64,000 nucleotides of DNA from Cellulophaga sp. F20128. GTDB lineage: Bacteria > Bacteroidota > Bacteroidia > Flavobacteriales > Flavobacteriaceae. A program made the translations under genes and the position numbers. Shown here one piece after another: positions 36,233 through 44,673 of this stretch. Position 1 is the stretch's first letter, and each line of letters opens with the position of its first letter. The notes under the pieces were generated by a model. It was not told the DNA's origin. It did no database searches and saw only the letters and a program-made list of their open reading frames with translations. Location: assembly GCF_023015805.1 (NCBI RefSeq), contig NZ_JALKBA010000013.1, positions 1 through 64,000 of the forward strand, written 5' to 3'.

Positions 36233-37429
36233 ATGAAACATTTAATTAAATTAATAATAGTACCAGTAGTATTGGTGTTATTCGCTTGCGAGGAATATCA
36301 ACATGGACCTCTTGCTACAGATAGTTCTATTCCTTCAATTATTGAGAATGTATCCATTACACCGATAAATGGCGGACTTAGTATTGATTATGATTTACCA
36401 TCAGACAGTGACTTGCTGTATGTAAAAGCGATATATACAAATTCTAAAGGAGTAGAAGCAGAAGTAAAAACATCTGCCTTCAACAATAAGATTGAAATCT
36501 TAGGGTTTTCAGATACTTCGGAAAGAACAGTAAAATTGTATTCTGTAGATCGCTCTAGAAATAATTCAGAACCAGTTACAGTTTCGGGATCTCCATTAAC
36601 ACCACCGGTGTTTATGGTTCAGGAAACAATGGCAATTACTTCAGATTTTGGAGGAGCTAGATTTACATGGGAAAATGAATTAAATACGCCCATAACCATT
36701 GAGTTAATGACAACAAACCCAGTAACAGGAAGATTGGAAACTGTTGAAACGGTGTATACTGAGCAATCGGCTACAAGGTCTTCTATAAGAGGGTATGAAT
36801 CAGTGCCTAGACTTTTTGCCGCTGTAATTAGAGATCGTTACGATAATTTTTCTGATACCATTTATGCGCCAACGCCAGATAAATTATTAACACCTTTATT
36901 TGAACAACGTTTAGATAAATCAAAGTTCGAAAAAGTAGTTTTAGACAATGATGACAACTGGGATGCTTGGGAAGGTGATTATTGGAACTTGTTTGATGAT
37001 GATATCATGTCTATTGTACATACACAAGGAGATAAACCTAGACCTAGTATTTTGACGGTAGATTTAGGAGCAAATGTTACTTTAAGTAGGTTTAATGTAC
37101 TGCAAAGACAAACCGCTGGAGTTGGTTTTGCATATACGCACGGAAACCCTAAAACCTATAATGTATATGGTGCTAAAGAATTGCCTGGTCAAGATGGTAA
37201 TTTAGACGATTGGATTTTATTAAAAGAATGCGAGTCTATTAAGCCTTCAGGTTCTCCTATTGGAACAAATACCGATGAAGATGTAGATCATTTTGAAGCA
37301 GGAGATGAATATACTTTTGATGAAGCTGTAGAAATTAGATATTTCCGTTTTGCTGTGTATTCTACATGGGATGGAGCAGGATATATAGATTTTTCAGAAA
37401 TGACTTTTTGGGGAAATATAGTAGAATAA
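36233..37429 (+). CDS. Surface lipoprotein with DUF4959/DUF5000-type domains
   Basis: A 398-residue lipoprotein (VLFACEEYQHG). An N-terminal Fn3-like domain (SITPINGGLSIDYDLPSDSDL) is followed by a second beta-sandwich. The C-terminal discoidin-like region (PSILTVDLGANVTLSRFNVLQRQ, ...EIRYFRFAVYSTWDGAGYIDFSEMTFWG) matches DUF5000. Such proteins follow SusCD and act as surface glycan-binding partners in the position of SusE/SusF. The intergenic gap to SusD is 28 bp. No catalytic residues are apparent. Confidence 0.82.
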   Translation: MKHLIKLIIVPVVLVLFACEEYQHGPLATDSSIPSIIENVSITPINGGLSIDYDLPSDSDLLYVKAIYTNSKGVEAEVKTSAFNNKIEILGFSDTSERTVKLYSVDRSRNNSEPVTVSGSPLTPPVFMVQETMAITSDFGGARFTWENELNTPITIELMTTNPVTGRLETVETVYTEQSATRSSIRGYESVPRLFAAVIRDRYDNFSDTIYAPTPDKLLTPLFEQRLDKSKFEKVVLDNDDNWDAWEGDYWNLFDDDIMSIVHTQGDKPRPSILTVDLGANVTLSRFNVLQRQTAGVGFAYTHGNPKTYNVYGAKELPGQDGNLDDWILLKECESIKPSGSPIGTNTDEDVDHFEAGDEYTFDEAVEIRYFRFAVYSTWDGAGYIDFSEMTFWGNIVE

Positions 37430-37450
37430 TAAAATTTAAGAAATATAATT

Positions 37451-39307
37451 ATGAAAAAAATTAAAATATATATTTTACCATTAAGTATATTACTTCTTTT
37501 TGCATTCTTTTCGTGTAATGATACGTATGAGTTTCATGAGGAGTATGTTAAGGATGGTGAAATAATTTATGCGTCTAAGGTAGATTCTTTACGAACCCTA
37601 CCAGGTGACGGTAGAATTGAAATAGCTGGATATTTAACCAAAGGATTTACTATTAACGAAATAACCGTATTTTGGGATAATGGCGAAAATAGTCAAACCT
37701 TTGCGTATGCTAAATCGCAAAATGAAACCGATCCTTTGGCTTTAATTGTAACAGGTTTAGAGGAAAAATCGTATGAATTTGATGTGTATTCAAAGGATAA
37801 AGAAGGTAATAAATCGATAAAAGTAACTGTTTTTGGAACGGTCTATGGAGAAACCTATAGAGGCAATTTAGAAGCTAGAGAATTTAATTCATTTACGTTC
37901 AATAGCGATGAAAGTGTTAGCGTGACTTTAAAGCCAAGTAGTGAATTAACACGATCTACAGAAATTAAGTATACTAATTTAAGTGGAGAAGAGATTGTTG
38001 TAATAGTTATGGCAGATGAGTCTGAAGGTACTTTAGAACAAGTAAATACAATGCTTCCTATTACCTACAGAACCTATTATGTGCCAGTTGCTGCTAGTGA
38101 AGATGGAGAAGAAGCGGCTATTGATGAGTTTGATTCTGATTGGTCTACCTATGAATTTCCTGGTGTATTTTCGTCAATTTTTACAAGCATGACGTTAGAG
38201 CCAATTTCAGGAGGAGTAATGGCAAATTGGGAGAATACAGCAAATGATATGTTGACATTCGAATTTAAAAATGTAGATAAACAAGATCAAGAGGTAGTAA
38301 CTACTGTTACATCATCTGAGTCTGCAGGTACGTTTACATTTACACCAATGAAATCGGAAGAACAAGAGGTTGAAATTATGATTTCAGATATCTATGGAAA
38401 TTCACAATCAATGTCTTATACCGTAACTCCTTTAGCAGCAGCTGGAAAAGGGAACTGGACTATTGTTGACTTTTCAACTGAAGAGGCCGGTGGTGAAGGT
38501 CCTGTTAATGGTTATGCCACAGCAGCCATTGATGGAGATACAAGCACGTTTTGGCATTCAAAATGGACAGGTTCAGGATCTTCTTATCCGCATCACCTAA
38601 CTATTGATATGGGTGAAGAAAAAGATATTGCTGGTTTTGAAATATTCAGAAGAAATGGAAACGGTAGCGGTGCCACGATGCATGAATTTTGGGTGAGTAG
38701 TGATAATGTAACCTTTACCAAGATTGCTACATTGGACGCGGCCTTAGACTCTAATGATGGATTTTTAGCTCCTGCTGATGTGGTTACTACGGCGAGATAC
38801 GTAAAGTATGTTGCAACAGCTGGTCCAAGTTCATTTACTTTTTTAGGTGAATTAAATGTTATTGAATCATTAGATAATACAGATTGGTCAATAGTCGACT
38901 TTTCATCAGAAGAAGCTGGTGGAGAAGGTCCAGTAAATGGATACGCTACTGCTGCAATAGACGGAGATTTAGCAACGTTTTGGCATACCACTTGGTCAAC
39001 TGGGTCACCAGATTATCCACATCATCTTACTATAGATTTGGGAGAAGAGAAAGGTATTGCTGGTTTTGAAATATTTAGAAGAATGAATAATGGACAAGGC
39101 GCTATTAAGCATGAATTTTGGGTGAGTAGTGATAATGTTACCTTTACACAGGTATCAACATTGGATGCTGCTATGACTACCAATAATGGATATTCAGATT
39201 ATGCAGATGCTGTAACTACAGCAAGGTATGTAAAGTATGTTGCAATAGAAGGACCGTATAATTACACTTTTTTAGGTGAATTAAAAGTATTTGGAACAAT
39301 AGAATAG
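37451..39307 (+). CDS. Surface lipoprotein with DUF4998-like domain and two discoidin domains
   Basis: A 618-residue lipoprotein (LFAFFSCNDTYEFHEEY). The N-terminal part resembles DUF4998 (YASKVDSLRTLPGDGRIEIAG). The C-terminal part has two F5/8 type C (discoidin) domains in tandem at about residues 335-477 and 479-618, each about 143 residues and roughly 70% alike. Shared strings are EEAGGEGPVNGYATAAIDGD, GFEIFRR and HEFWVSSDNVTFT. Discoidin domains bind carbohydrates, so this is a glycan-binding protein with doubled avidity. A rho-independent terminator follows at once. Confidence 0.85.
   Translation: MKKIKIYILPLSILLLFAFFSCNDTYEFHEEYVKDGEIIYASKVDSLRTLPGDGRIEIAGYLTKGFTINEITVFWDNGENSQTFAYAKSQNETDPLALIVTGLEEKSYEFDVYSKDKEGNKSIKVTVFGTVYGETYRGNLEAREFNSFTFNSDESVSVTLKPSSELTRSTEIKYTNLSGEEIVVIVMADESEGTLEQVNTMLPITYRTYYVPVAASEDGEEAAIDEFDSDWSTYEFPGVFSSIFTSMTLEPISGGVMANWENTANDMLTFEFKNVDKQDQEVVTTVTSSESAGTFTFTPMKSEEQEVEIMISDIYGNSQSMSYTVTPLAAAGKGNWTIVDFSTEEAGGEGPVNGYATAAIDGDTSTFWHSKWTGSGSSYPHHLTIDMGEEKDIAGFEIFRRNGNGSGATMHEFWVSSDNVTFTKIATLDAALDSNDGFLAPADVVTTARYVKYVATAGPSSFTFLGELNVIESLDNTDWSIVDFSSEEAGGEGPVNGYATAAIDGDLATFWHTTWSTGSPDYPHHLTIDLGEEKGIAGFEIFRRMNNGQGAIKHEFWVSSDNVTFTQVSTLDAAMTTNNGYSDYADAVTTARYVKYVAIEGPYNYTFLGELKVFGTIE
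38456..39304 (+). repeat. Tandem discoidin-domain coding repeat
   Basis: Two coding units starting at 38456 and 38885, a period of 429 bp or 143 codons. They are clearly similar at DNA level as well as protein level (for example, identical GTGAGTAGTGATAATGT stretches), pointing to a recent internal duplication. Confidence 0.8.
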
Positions 39308-39327
39308 TTTTTTGAATTAGTTTTAAA

Positions 39328-39356
39328 AGGAGGGTTGGAGACAACCCTCTTTTTTT
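39328..39356 (+). terminator. Rho-independent terminator after the discoidin lipoprotein
   Basis: Stem GAGGGTTG / CAACCCTC around the loop GAGA, followed by seven T residues. It separates SusCD and their lipoproteins from the giant BNR protein gene, which may then need its own promoter or read-through. Confidence 0.85.
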
Positions 39357-39389
39357 ATAGCCAAAAACCCTTGAAACCCAACCTAAGCC

Positions 39390-42300
39390 ATGAAAAAAAA
39401 ATTATATCACCTTAAATTTATAGTACCATTTTTTTTACTAATTGTATGTGGGGAGCAAATCCATTCCCAGATACATACAACTCCTTATGATGAGTTGCCA
39501 GGAATCATCAGTACCTATAAGCCTACCTACCAAGAATCGTTTTCTGATTGGGCAAAAAAATTATATGAATACCCTGTAAATTACAAAGAAATAGAAAAAG
39601 GATATGCTGCCTATAAGGCCAATGATCCAGGTAAAACCCCAATAGAGCGGTATTACAAAATATGGAGACGTGTGGTGGCAGATTATGTGCTTTCTGATGG
39701 TACTATTGTACTACCAGAACAAAAAAATAGAACAAAAGCTACCAAACAATCAGGACGTGCATCAAGAGGAACGGATGCCTCCAATTCTAATTGGACCTTT
39801 TTAGGGCCAAAAAGCACCTATTGGTTAAACGAAGCCAACGCTCCAGAAATACCAAACTTGGCACCCTGGCAAGTAAATGTGTATGCAATGGATGTAGCTA
39901 AGTCCAATACCGATATTATCTATGCAGGTACAGAAACTGGATATATGAACAAATCAATAGATAAAGGTCTTACATGGAATTTGTTAGCGCCCGATTATTT
40001 GTTTGGGTCTGGGGTAACTAGCATTGCCATTCATCCTACCAATCCCAATATAGTATTTGCTGCCTCTTCCAGGCAAATTCATAAAACATTAAATGGAGGA
40101 GATACATGGTTTCCTTTACTAAATTTAGAATTAGATGTAAATCATATCAGTATAGATGCAATGAATACCAATACGGTTATTGCTTCTACCAATAAGGGCA
40201 TCTACAGTAGTTTAGATGCGGGAACTACTTGGGTACAGCGTACTTCAAATGTAGCTTATGACCTTCAAGTGTCGCCAGCCAATACCAATACAATATATGC
40301 ATTGACAAAAAATGCTTCCAATAATTTTGAAGTCATAATTTCTACAAATGCAGGCATTACGTTTTCTTCAATAACAAGCTTTCCAACCAATTTGCAAGAG
40401 GCTTCAGGAGGGTTGTTGGCTATGTCTAATGCCAATTCAAATCTTCTGTATGTCACCATGTTGAGTCTAGACAATACGCCTTTGTTGTACAAAGGGGTAT
40501 TAAATAGTGGTGCTTGGACATGGACTAAGGTGATTGATTGTAATACGGACAACTTTCCGTACAATAACGGTCAAGGGTATTATGATCTGGTGCTAGAAGT
40601 CTCTCCTACTAATGCAGATATCTTTATGGTTGGTACCACCACTTTGTTTAAAACAACCAATGGTGGCAGCTCTTTTGATGCTATTGGAGGTTATTTTGGA
40701 AGGTTTTCTATTCATCCAGATATTCAAGATATTGTTTGGATGCCCAATGGGTCGGTTTATGTTGCTACGGATGGTGGTATCAGTTTTTCTACCGATGCTT
40801 TTGAAACAGATTTTCAACCTTTAATAAACGGTCTAATAGGCTCTGATATGTGGGGCTTTGATCAAGGTTGGAATGAAGATATTGTTGTAGGAGGTAGATA
40901 CCACAATGGCAATACCGCCATGTCCGATTTGTACGGTGATAAGGCGCTGCGAATGGGTGGGGCCGAATCTGCAACGGGATGGGTTTTACAAGGTAAAAAG
41001 AGACATGTTGCCTTTAATGACCTCGGAAACGGGTGGATTTTACCAAAAACAGCAGAAGCTGCCCCTGAAGGTAGATTTGTTTTTTCTAAATACCCTAACA
41101 TGTTAGAATACGGAGGAAATAGAGGAAGCTTGGTGCATCATCCCAACTACCATGGTGTTATCTACCTTGGTGAGGGTAATGATTTTTGGAGGAGTGAGGA
41201 TATGGGGAAAACCTTTAGCTCTCTCCATACTTTTTCAGACTTAGTAATGAAAATAGAAGTTAGTGTAACAAACCCCGATGTTATGTATTTAGATGTCCGG
41301 GGAAGTGGCTTATATAAAAGTGAAGATGGTGGTACAACTTGGGTCGCTAAGCCATCTTTAAGTAATAGTGCTAATGCAGGGAGTAGTATTAATGGAAGAA
41401 TTAGTATGGTAGTATCTCCTTATGATGAAAATGTGGTGTATGCCACCTATGCCAACGGAACTTGGACTTCTAATAAAGGAAAAGTGTTCAAGTCTGTAAA
41501 CGGAGGAGATTCTTGGGAAGATATCACTGCTGGTATAGATATAAATACGAAGTGTTTGGTGATACAGCCTACCTCTAATAATGAAGATTTAGTTTATCTT
41601 TTTGGAAAAAGGGGTGATGGTGTTTCGGCCTATGTGTATTATAGGACTGCCTCCATGACCAATTGGGAATTGTTTTCGAATACCTTTCCTGAAAATTTTG
41701 ACATCAATACGGCTCTCCCTTTTTATAGGGATGCAAAGTTACGGGTAGCAGGAGGAGCTGGAGTATGGGAAAGCCCTATGCAGGATGTAAATTTTGAACC
41801 CGTATTAAATCCTTGGGTAGATAAAAGAGTGAATAAGTGCATGCTGGATACACTTAATTTTGATGATCATTCCATGCTTAAGCACGATGGAGCTACTTGG
41901 AATTGGGACATCACACCTGCGCCTAGTTATATAAGTGATGCCACTAGTAGAAACCCTAAAGTGGTCCTAGGAAACCCAGGTTCTTATACGGTTACAATGA
42001 CGGTAACTCAAAACGGGAAAGTCTTCTCTAAAACCATAGAAAATATGGTAGAAACCACTACCTGTCCTTCAATTACAGATTGTAGTAACCCTGGCCAACT
42101 TCCAAAAAATGAATGGAGCTTGCTCTATGCCGATAGTGAAGAGGTGAATTACCCGGGCTTAGCTGTAATGGCTTTTGATGATGATCCAAATACAATTTGG
42201 CACACCAGATGGAGTACAGGTACAGATCCTTACCCGCATGAAATACAGATAGATTTAGGTAATTCTTACAGCATAAGTGAATTTGAGTACCTGCCTAGAA

Positions 42301-43418
42301 GTTCTGGATCTAATGGAAGGATTAACGAATATGAGATTTATTTTAGTTATGATAAAACCAATTGGGGCGAGGTAGATTTTACGGGTACTTTTGAAAACTC
42401 TGCTGCGCCACAAATTATTAAATTTTCTGAGCCAGTTAAGGCGCGTTATATGCGTATTGTGGCACTTTCAGAGGTTAGTGGCCAAGCCTTTACGTCTATT
42501 GCCGAGATTACACTAACCGGATGTTTGTCAGATAATTGTCCGGACATAGACAATCCAGATCAGGCAGATTTTGATTTGGATGGTATTGGTGATCTATGTG
42601 ATGATGATGATGATAACGATGGCGTCCTTGATGTGGACGACGATTGTCCTAATTCAGATTTAAACAGTGTTGTAAATGCCAACGGCTGTGCTGCTTTTAC
42701 CTTGCCTAGTGATAATTTTGGGATACAAACTTTTTCAGAGACCTGTAGGGATAGTGATAATGGAGAGATCCATATCACAGCGCAAGAGTCTTTAAATTAT
42801 AAGGTAGAACTAACGTCTAATTATCAGCTTATAGCGAATTATTCCTTTAGTGATGTATTGGAGGTTGGTGATTTAAAATCGGGTGTCTATACCGTTTGTA
42901 TTACGGTTGATGGTCAATCTGGTTTTGAACGTTGTTACGATATTTCAATTAGCGAGCCTCAGGATATCGCGGTACAATCGTATTACGATGCTGAAAACAA
43001 AACCTTATCGTTGCAAATGTACAATGGCAAGAGTTATAAGGTTCTTGTAAACGGTAAAGAAATAGAAACCAACAATAGTAGAATTACTATAGGTTTAGAT
43101 AAAGGCGCAAATGACATTGTAGTAACTACAGAAAAAGATTGCCAAGGCCAGTTTATGAAGACGATAAACCTCAGTGATACGGTATTGGTGTATCCAAATC
43201 CCGTGGTAGATTATTTGTTTGTCAATATTGGGAATGACACTTCTAAATCGGTATTGTTAAACATGTATTCCGTTGAAGGTAAGTTGGTTTTATCTCGCAC
43301 ATTACCCGTAAATAATGCCACCGTTAAGTTGGATGCTTCCTTTGTAAATAAAGGTGTTTATTGGGTTAAATTAATTTCTGAAAAATCTACAAAATCATTT
43401 AAAATCATTAAGAAATGA
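39390..43418 (+). CDS. Giant secreted BNR-propeller protein with PKD, discoidin, TSP3 and T9SS domains
   Basis: A 1342-residue protein with a signal peptide (...IVCGEQIHSQ). Residues ~130-800 hold sialidase/VPS10-like BNR propeller repeats (NKSIDKGLTWNLL, HKTLNGGDTWFPL, YKSEDGGTTWVA, FKSVNGGDSWEDI). A PKD-like domain lies at about 830-895 and a discoidin domain at about 907-1040 (DDDPNTIWHTRWSTGTDPYP), similar to those of the neighbouring lipoprotein. TSP3 calcium repeats lie at about 1050-1095 (DDDDDNDGVLDVDDDCP). A type IX secretion C-terminal domain (VLVYPNPVVDYLF...GVYWVKL) ends it. It is probably surface-anchored or released. BNR propellers include glycosidases and lyases, but I cannot point to catalytic residues. 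The stop overlaps the next start (ATGA). Confidence 0.82.
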   Translation: MKKKLYHLKFIVPFFLLIVCGEQIHSQIHTTPYDELPGIISTYKPTYQESFSDWAKKLYEYPVNYKEIEKGYAAYKANDPGKTPIERYYKIWRRVVADYVLSDGTIVLPEQKNRTKATKQSGRASRGTDASNSNWTFLGPKSTYWLNEANAPEIPNLAPWQVNVYAMDVAKSNTDIIYAGTETGYMNKSIDKGLTWNLLAPDYLFGSGVTSIAIHPTNPNIVFAASSRQIHKTLNGGDTWFPLLNLELDVNHISIDAMNTNTVIASTNKGIYSSLDAGTTWVQRTSNVAYDLQVSPANTNTIYALTKNASNNFEVIISTNAGITFSSITSFPTNLQEASGGLLAMSNANSNLLYVTMLSLDNTPLLYKGVLNSGAWTWTKVIDCNTDNFPYNNGQGYYDLVLEVSPTNADIFMVGTTTLFKTTNGGSSFDAIGGYFGRFSIHPDIQDIVWMPNGSVYVATDGGISFSTDAFETDFQPLINGLIGSDMWGFDQGWNEDIVVGGRYHNGNTAMSDLYGDKALRMGGAESATGWVLQGKKRHVAFNDLGNGWILPKTAEAAPEGRFVFSKYPNMLEYGGNRGSLVHHPNYHGVIYLGEGNDFWRSEDMGKTFSSLHTFSDLVMKIEVSVTNPDVMYLDVRGSGLYKSEDGGTTWVAKPSLSNSANAGSSINGRISMVVSPYDENVVYATYANGTWTSNKGKVFKSVNGGDSWEDITAGIDINTKCLVIQPTSNNEDLVYLFGKRGDGVSAYVYYRTASMTNWELFSNTFPENFDINTALPFYRDAKLRVAGGAGVWESPMQDVNFEPVLNPWVDKRVNKCMLDTLNFDDHSMLKHDGATWNWDITPAPSYISDATSRNPKVVLGNPGSYTVTMTVTQNGKVFSKTIENMVETTTCPSITDCSNPGQLPKNEWSLLYADSEEVNYPGLAVMAFDDDPNTIWHTRWSTGTDPYPHEIQIDLGNSYSISEFEYLPRSSGSNGRINEYEIYFSYDKTNWGEVDFTGTFENSAAPQIIKFSEPVKARYMRIVALSEVSGQAFTSIAEITLTGCLSDNCPDIDNPDQADFDLDGIGDLCDDDDDNDGVLDVDDDCPNSDLNSVVNANGCAAFTLPSDNFGIQTFSETCRDSDNGEIHITAQESLNYKVELTSNYQLIANYSFSDVLEVGDLKSGVYTVCITVDGQSGFERCYDISISEPQDIAVQSYYDAENKTLSLQMYNGKSYKVLVNGKEIETNNSRITIGLDKGANDIVVTTEKDCQGQFMKTINLSDTVLVYPNPVVDYLFVNIGNDTSKSVLLNMYSVEGKLVLSRTLPVNNATVKLDASFVNKGVYWVKLISEKSTKSFKIIKK

Positions 43419-44116
43419 AAAATTTAATTTGGACAGTATGTTTGTGTATTGGTATGCTTTCTTGTAGTAAGAATAGTGATGCACCAGAGGAAGAAAAATC
43501 CGTAGTAAAACCAGAGGTAGCTTCTTTGATGTTTCCATTAAACAATTCAGAATGTGTGGATGGTGCAATAATCAGCTCGGCTAAAAGTAAGGTTACTTTT
43601 GAGTGGAATACGGCAAATAATGCCGATGGATACGAGCTAAAGCTAAAGAATTTACAAACCAAAATTACAACGGGTCATTTATCATCTAAGGCAGAGATTT
43701 CAATTACGCTAGATAGAGGTGCTGCTTATTCTTGGTATGTTGTTTCCGTGAATAATGGATCTGGGGAAAAGGTAGAAAGTGGAGTGTGGAAATTTTACAA
43801 TGCAGGGGAAGGTGTTACGGCTTATGCGCCTTTTCCAGCGGATGGTGTTTCTCCCTTATCAGGGGCGCAAATAGCGCACCTAGCTGCTGGAATTACCTTA
43901 GAATGGACTGGAAATGATGTTGATAACGATATTGAAGGTTACGATATTTATTTCGGAGAAACTTCTAATCCAGAACTCTATCAAGAAAATTTAACTGCCA
44001 GTAGCCTTGAAAATGTAATCATTAATCAGGATACAAAGTACTACTGGAAAATAAAAACCAAAGATAAACGGGGTAATGTTTCGTATTCAGACGTATTCCA
44101 GTTTAAAGTGAATTAA
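43415..44116 (+). CDS. Small lipoprotein with two Fn3-like domains
   Basis: A 233-residue lipoprotein (CLCIGMLSCSKNSDAPEEE). Two beta-sandwich domains of the Fn3 type are suggested by VTFEWNTANNADGYELKLKN...YSWYVV and ITLEWTGNDVDNDIEGYDIY...YYWKIKTKD. It overlaps the BNR protein gene by four bases (ATGA), so translation is coupled and the two proteins probably work together on the surface. No enzymatic motif is visible. A perfect hairpin follows at 44131. Confidence 0.75.
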   Translation: MKNLIWTVCLCIGMLSCSKNSDAPEEEKSVVKPEVASLMFPLNNSECVDGAIISSAKSKVTFEWNTANNADGYELKLKNLQTKITTGHLSSKAEISITLDRGAAYSWYVVSVNNGSGEKVESGVWKFYNAGEGVTAYAPFPADGVSPLSGAQIAHLAAGITLEWTGNDVDNDIEGYDIYFGETSNPELYQENLTASSLENVIINQDTKYYWKIKTKDKRGNVSYSDVFQFKVN

Positions 44117-44130
44117 GGCAAAAAATGAAG

Positions 44131-44171
44131 CACCAAGGTAGCTTCTGTAGTTTACAGAAGCTACCTTGGTG
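44131..44171. terminator. Perfect 19-bp hairpin after module 1
   Basis: Arms 44131-44149 and 44153-44171 (CACCAAGG...CCTTGGTG) pair without mismatch around a 3-nt loop. It probably ends the BNR/Fn3 transcript. No T-run follows, so it may instead be a processing or stabilising hairpin. Confidence 0.55.
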
Positions 44172-44463
44172 TTATACAGCATAATGAAGTACTAAATTGC
44201 CAATAAAACCCTCATCTTATTGCTGAAAATTTAGATTTTTCACCTGTTTTAGTGGTGCTATTGCTTCTAAATGTCAAGGGAAATAGATAACTTAAATTTA
44301 ACTATTAGGTTACGGGAAAACTTACTTTTTCTATTAGTTTTGAATGGTATAGATTACTTCTTATTTTTTATAAAAATAACCACAAGTCTTCTATCTTATA
44401 TCTTCTCAAAAGAAGCTATGGATATGCTTTTTTTTATGGTTACTTAAGGTAATAATTATCAAT

Positions 44464-44493
44464 CTTTAAGAAACTTTAAGAGATATACTCGTC
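44464..44493 (+). promoter_or_regulatory. Candidate HTCS operator, second copy
   Basis: CTTTAAG at 44464 and 44474, spaced 10 bp, then TATACTCGTC at 44484-44493. It is the two-unit version of the 30571-30610 element and lies about 180 bp before the GH109-like start. Confidence 0.55.
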
Positions 44494-44673
44494 AATAAAC
44501 GGGTGTAAAATCATCTTTTTTTCAAATTTGAATAAAATGCAAGCTATAATAGCTTAAAAAATCCACGTTCTATATTTCTCTATTTCCTCAAATTTGGTAA
44601 TCCAGAATAGTCACTACTATTCAGTTGCCAAATAATTTAATACGTTTTGGATCTGAATAAGAAAAATACAAAT

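Larger units (their letters stand above)
44117..44673. other. Intergenic control region before PUL module 2
   Basis: This 557-bp non-coding stretch holds the perfect hairpin at 44131-44171. From about 44398 it is related to the control region upstream of the first SusC (30505-30720), including the TTTAAGA repeats. I see no other gene in it. Confidence 0.6.

Noticed and set aside
42590-42660. GATGATGAT simple-sequence tract
   Set aside because: It encodes the aspartate-rich TSP3 calcium repeats of the BNR protein, not a microsatellite of interest.
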